Assembly: GCA_030040495.1 (NCBI GenBank) | Contig: JASHTP010000506.1 | Coordinates: 1-7,017, forward strand | Source: Alphaproteobacteria bacterium | Lineage (GTDB): Bacteria > Pseudomonadota > Alphaproteobacteria > ATCC43930 > CGMCC-115725 | Direction: 5' to 3' | Length of the DNA stretch: 7,017 bases | Shown here: one piece after another, positions 6,419 through 7,017 of the stretch | How the letters are laid out: every line of letters begins with the position of its first letter | Position numbering within the stretch: the stretch's first letter is position 1 | Made by a program: the position numbers and the translations under genes | The notes under the pieces: generated by a model | The model's database searches: none | Seen by the model: the letters and a program-made list of their open reading frames with translations, nothing else | Told to the model about the DNA's origin: nothing

Positions 6419-6575
6419 CGCTCTCTCTGCTCCGGCGGTCGAATTCGCGGCGCGCCAGATGTAGCGCATATCCCCGCGCGGAAGAAAGAGCGATCGGCGC
6501 TTCGTTGCAGCTTTGTGGCAGCCGGCGCCCCGACGCCGCTATGATCGCCGGACGCCATCGCCGCGGAGGCCGCCC
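6419..6575. promoter_or_regulatory. Divergent intergenic region with promoters for the ABC operon and the flavoenzyme
   Basis: These 157 bases separate two genes that start back to back, so both promoters should be here. For the plus-strand flavoenzyme, TATGAT at 6540-6545 is a good -10 match about 30 bases before the ATG. The best upstream -35-like hexamer, TTGTGG at 6513-6518, is 21 bases away, which is longer than optimal. For the minus-strand ABC operon, TTCTTC and TACATC (minus strand, 17 bases apart, near 6460-6490) are weak candidates. A direct repeat, TTGCAGC (6505-6511) and TGGCAGC (6516-6522), is 11 bases apart, one helical turn, and might be a regulator site. The region is less GC-rich around 6476-6520 than the flanking genes, as expected of a control region. 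Confidence 0.4.
6565..6569 (+). promoter_or_regulatory. Ribosome binding site of the nitronate monooxygenase-like gene
   Basis: GGAGG lies 6 bases before the ATG at 6576. It fixes the start of this partial gene, and the translated protein then begins exactly where family members do (short lead, then LGIRHPVLLAPM). Confidence 0.7.
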
Positions 6576-7017
6576 ATGCCGATCGAGACCCGTCTGACCG
6601 AACGCCTCGGCATCAGGCATCCGGTGTTGCTGGCGCCGATGGGCAACATCTCCGGCGGGGCGCTCGCCGGCGCGGTCACCGCGGCCGGCGGGCTCGGCCT
6701 CATCGGCGGCGGCTACGGCGACGCCGAATGGCTCGAACGGCAGTTCGCCGCCGCCGGCAATCACCGCGTCGGTTGCGGCTTCATCACCTGGTCGCTGGCG
6801 GAGCGGCCGGCGCTGCTCGACCGCGCGCTCGCGCACCGCCCGGCGGCGCTGATGCTCTCCTTCGGCGATCCCCGCCCGTTCGCCGGCCGGATCAAGGCGG
6901 CGCGCGCGCAGCTCATCTGCCAGATCCAGACGCTCGCCCATCTCGACGAGGCGCTTGCCGCCGGAGCCGACGTCATCGTCGCGCAAGGCAGCGAGGCGGG
7001 CGGGCACGGCGCGCGCC
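6576..7017 (+). CDS. Nitronate monooxygenase / 2-nitropropane dioxygenase-like FMN protein, 3' end outside window
   Basis: The first 147 residues of an open frame that runs off the window edge; family members are usually about 310-370 residues, so more than half is missing. The protein is a TIM-barrel flavoprotein of the NMO/NPD family. Visible motifs: the opening LGIRHPVLLAPMGNISGGAL (residues 11-30), TAAGGLGLIGGG at 35-46, GCGFITW at 66-72 (the family's G-x-x-F/I-T strand), PAALMLSFGDP at 89-99, and AQGSEAGGHG at 136-145. The last is the FMN-site motif, in which His144 stands at the position of the catalytic histidine. Known members oxidise alkyl nitronates to carbonyl compounds and nitrite using FMN and O2. 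Related proteins act as NADH:quinone reductases or enoyl-ACP reductases (FabK), and this fragment cannot tell these apart. It is transcribed away from the ABC operon. Confidence 0.87.
   Translation, partial: MPIETRLTERLGIRHPVLLAPMGNISGGALAGAVTAAGGLGLIGGGYGDAEWLERQFAAAGNHRVGCGFITWSLAERPALLDRALAHRPAALMLSFGDPRPFAGRIKAARAQLICQIQTLAHLDEALAAGADVIVAQGSEAGGHGAR

Noticed and set aside
6419..6469. A 17-residue N-terminal extension of the permease (ATG at 6469)
   Set aside because: There is no Shine-Dalgarno at proper spacing before that ATG, and the extension adds no recognisable segment. The ATG at 6418 has purine-rich GGAG/AGAGAG sequence upstream. The longer form is not excluded.
5583..7007. A 474-codon minus-strand open frame crossing the intergenic region
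   Set aside because: It is out of frame with the permease and antisense to the NMO-like gene, both of which have family motifs; the translation is Arg/Ala-rich without structure.

Overview
The window is very GC-rich, and its genes show GC-rich codon use and strong GGAGG-type ribosome binding sites. Together with the gene families present (a fused double permease with an ATPase carrying an AAA-associated tail, a Bcr/CflA exporter, a small LTXXQ protein), this suggests an alphaproteobacterium of the Rhodospirillales/Rhizobiales type. That assignment is inference from style, not from a marker gene. There are no rRNA or tRNA genes, IS elements, CRISPR arrays or phage genes that I can see.

Layout. 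Six genes lie on the minus strand and occupy almost everything from 6418 down to 61. In order of transcription they are: (1) a fused two-domain ABC permease (6418-4679); (2) its ATPase with a C-terminal AAA-associated domain (4666-3359); (3) a Bcr/CflA-type MFS drug exporter (3345-2137); (4) a secreted LTXXQ/Spy-like protein (2036-1527); (5) a very small secreted Pro/His/Tyr-rich protein (1484-1227); (6) a membrane-anchored AraC-type regulator (1170-61). A seventh gene on the plus strand, a nitronate monooxygenase/2-nitropropane dioxygenase-like flavoprotein, starts at 6576 and is cut by the window end.

How they may work together. Genes 1-3 are separated by only 12 and 13 bases and almost certainly form one transcript. 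They encode an importer-type ABC system of the nitrate/sulfonate/anion superfamily, with no solute-binding protein in view, followed by an exporter. A 100-base gap with a plausible promoter separates this unit from genes 4-6. Genes 4 and 5 both encode exported small proteins and may be an envelope-stress pair. Gene 6 looks like a one-component membrane sensor-regulator; whether it controls its neighbours is unknown. The flavoenzyme and the ABC operon diverge from a 157-base intergenic region that must hold both promoters.

I did not find a clearly new biological system. The least ordinary items are the orphan fused ABC transporter with its tailed ATPase, and the multi-TM AraC regulator next to two small exported proteins.
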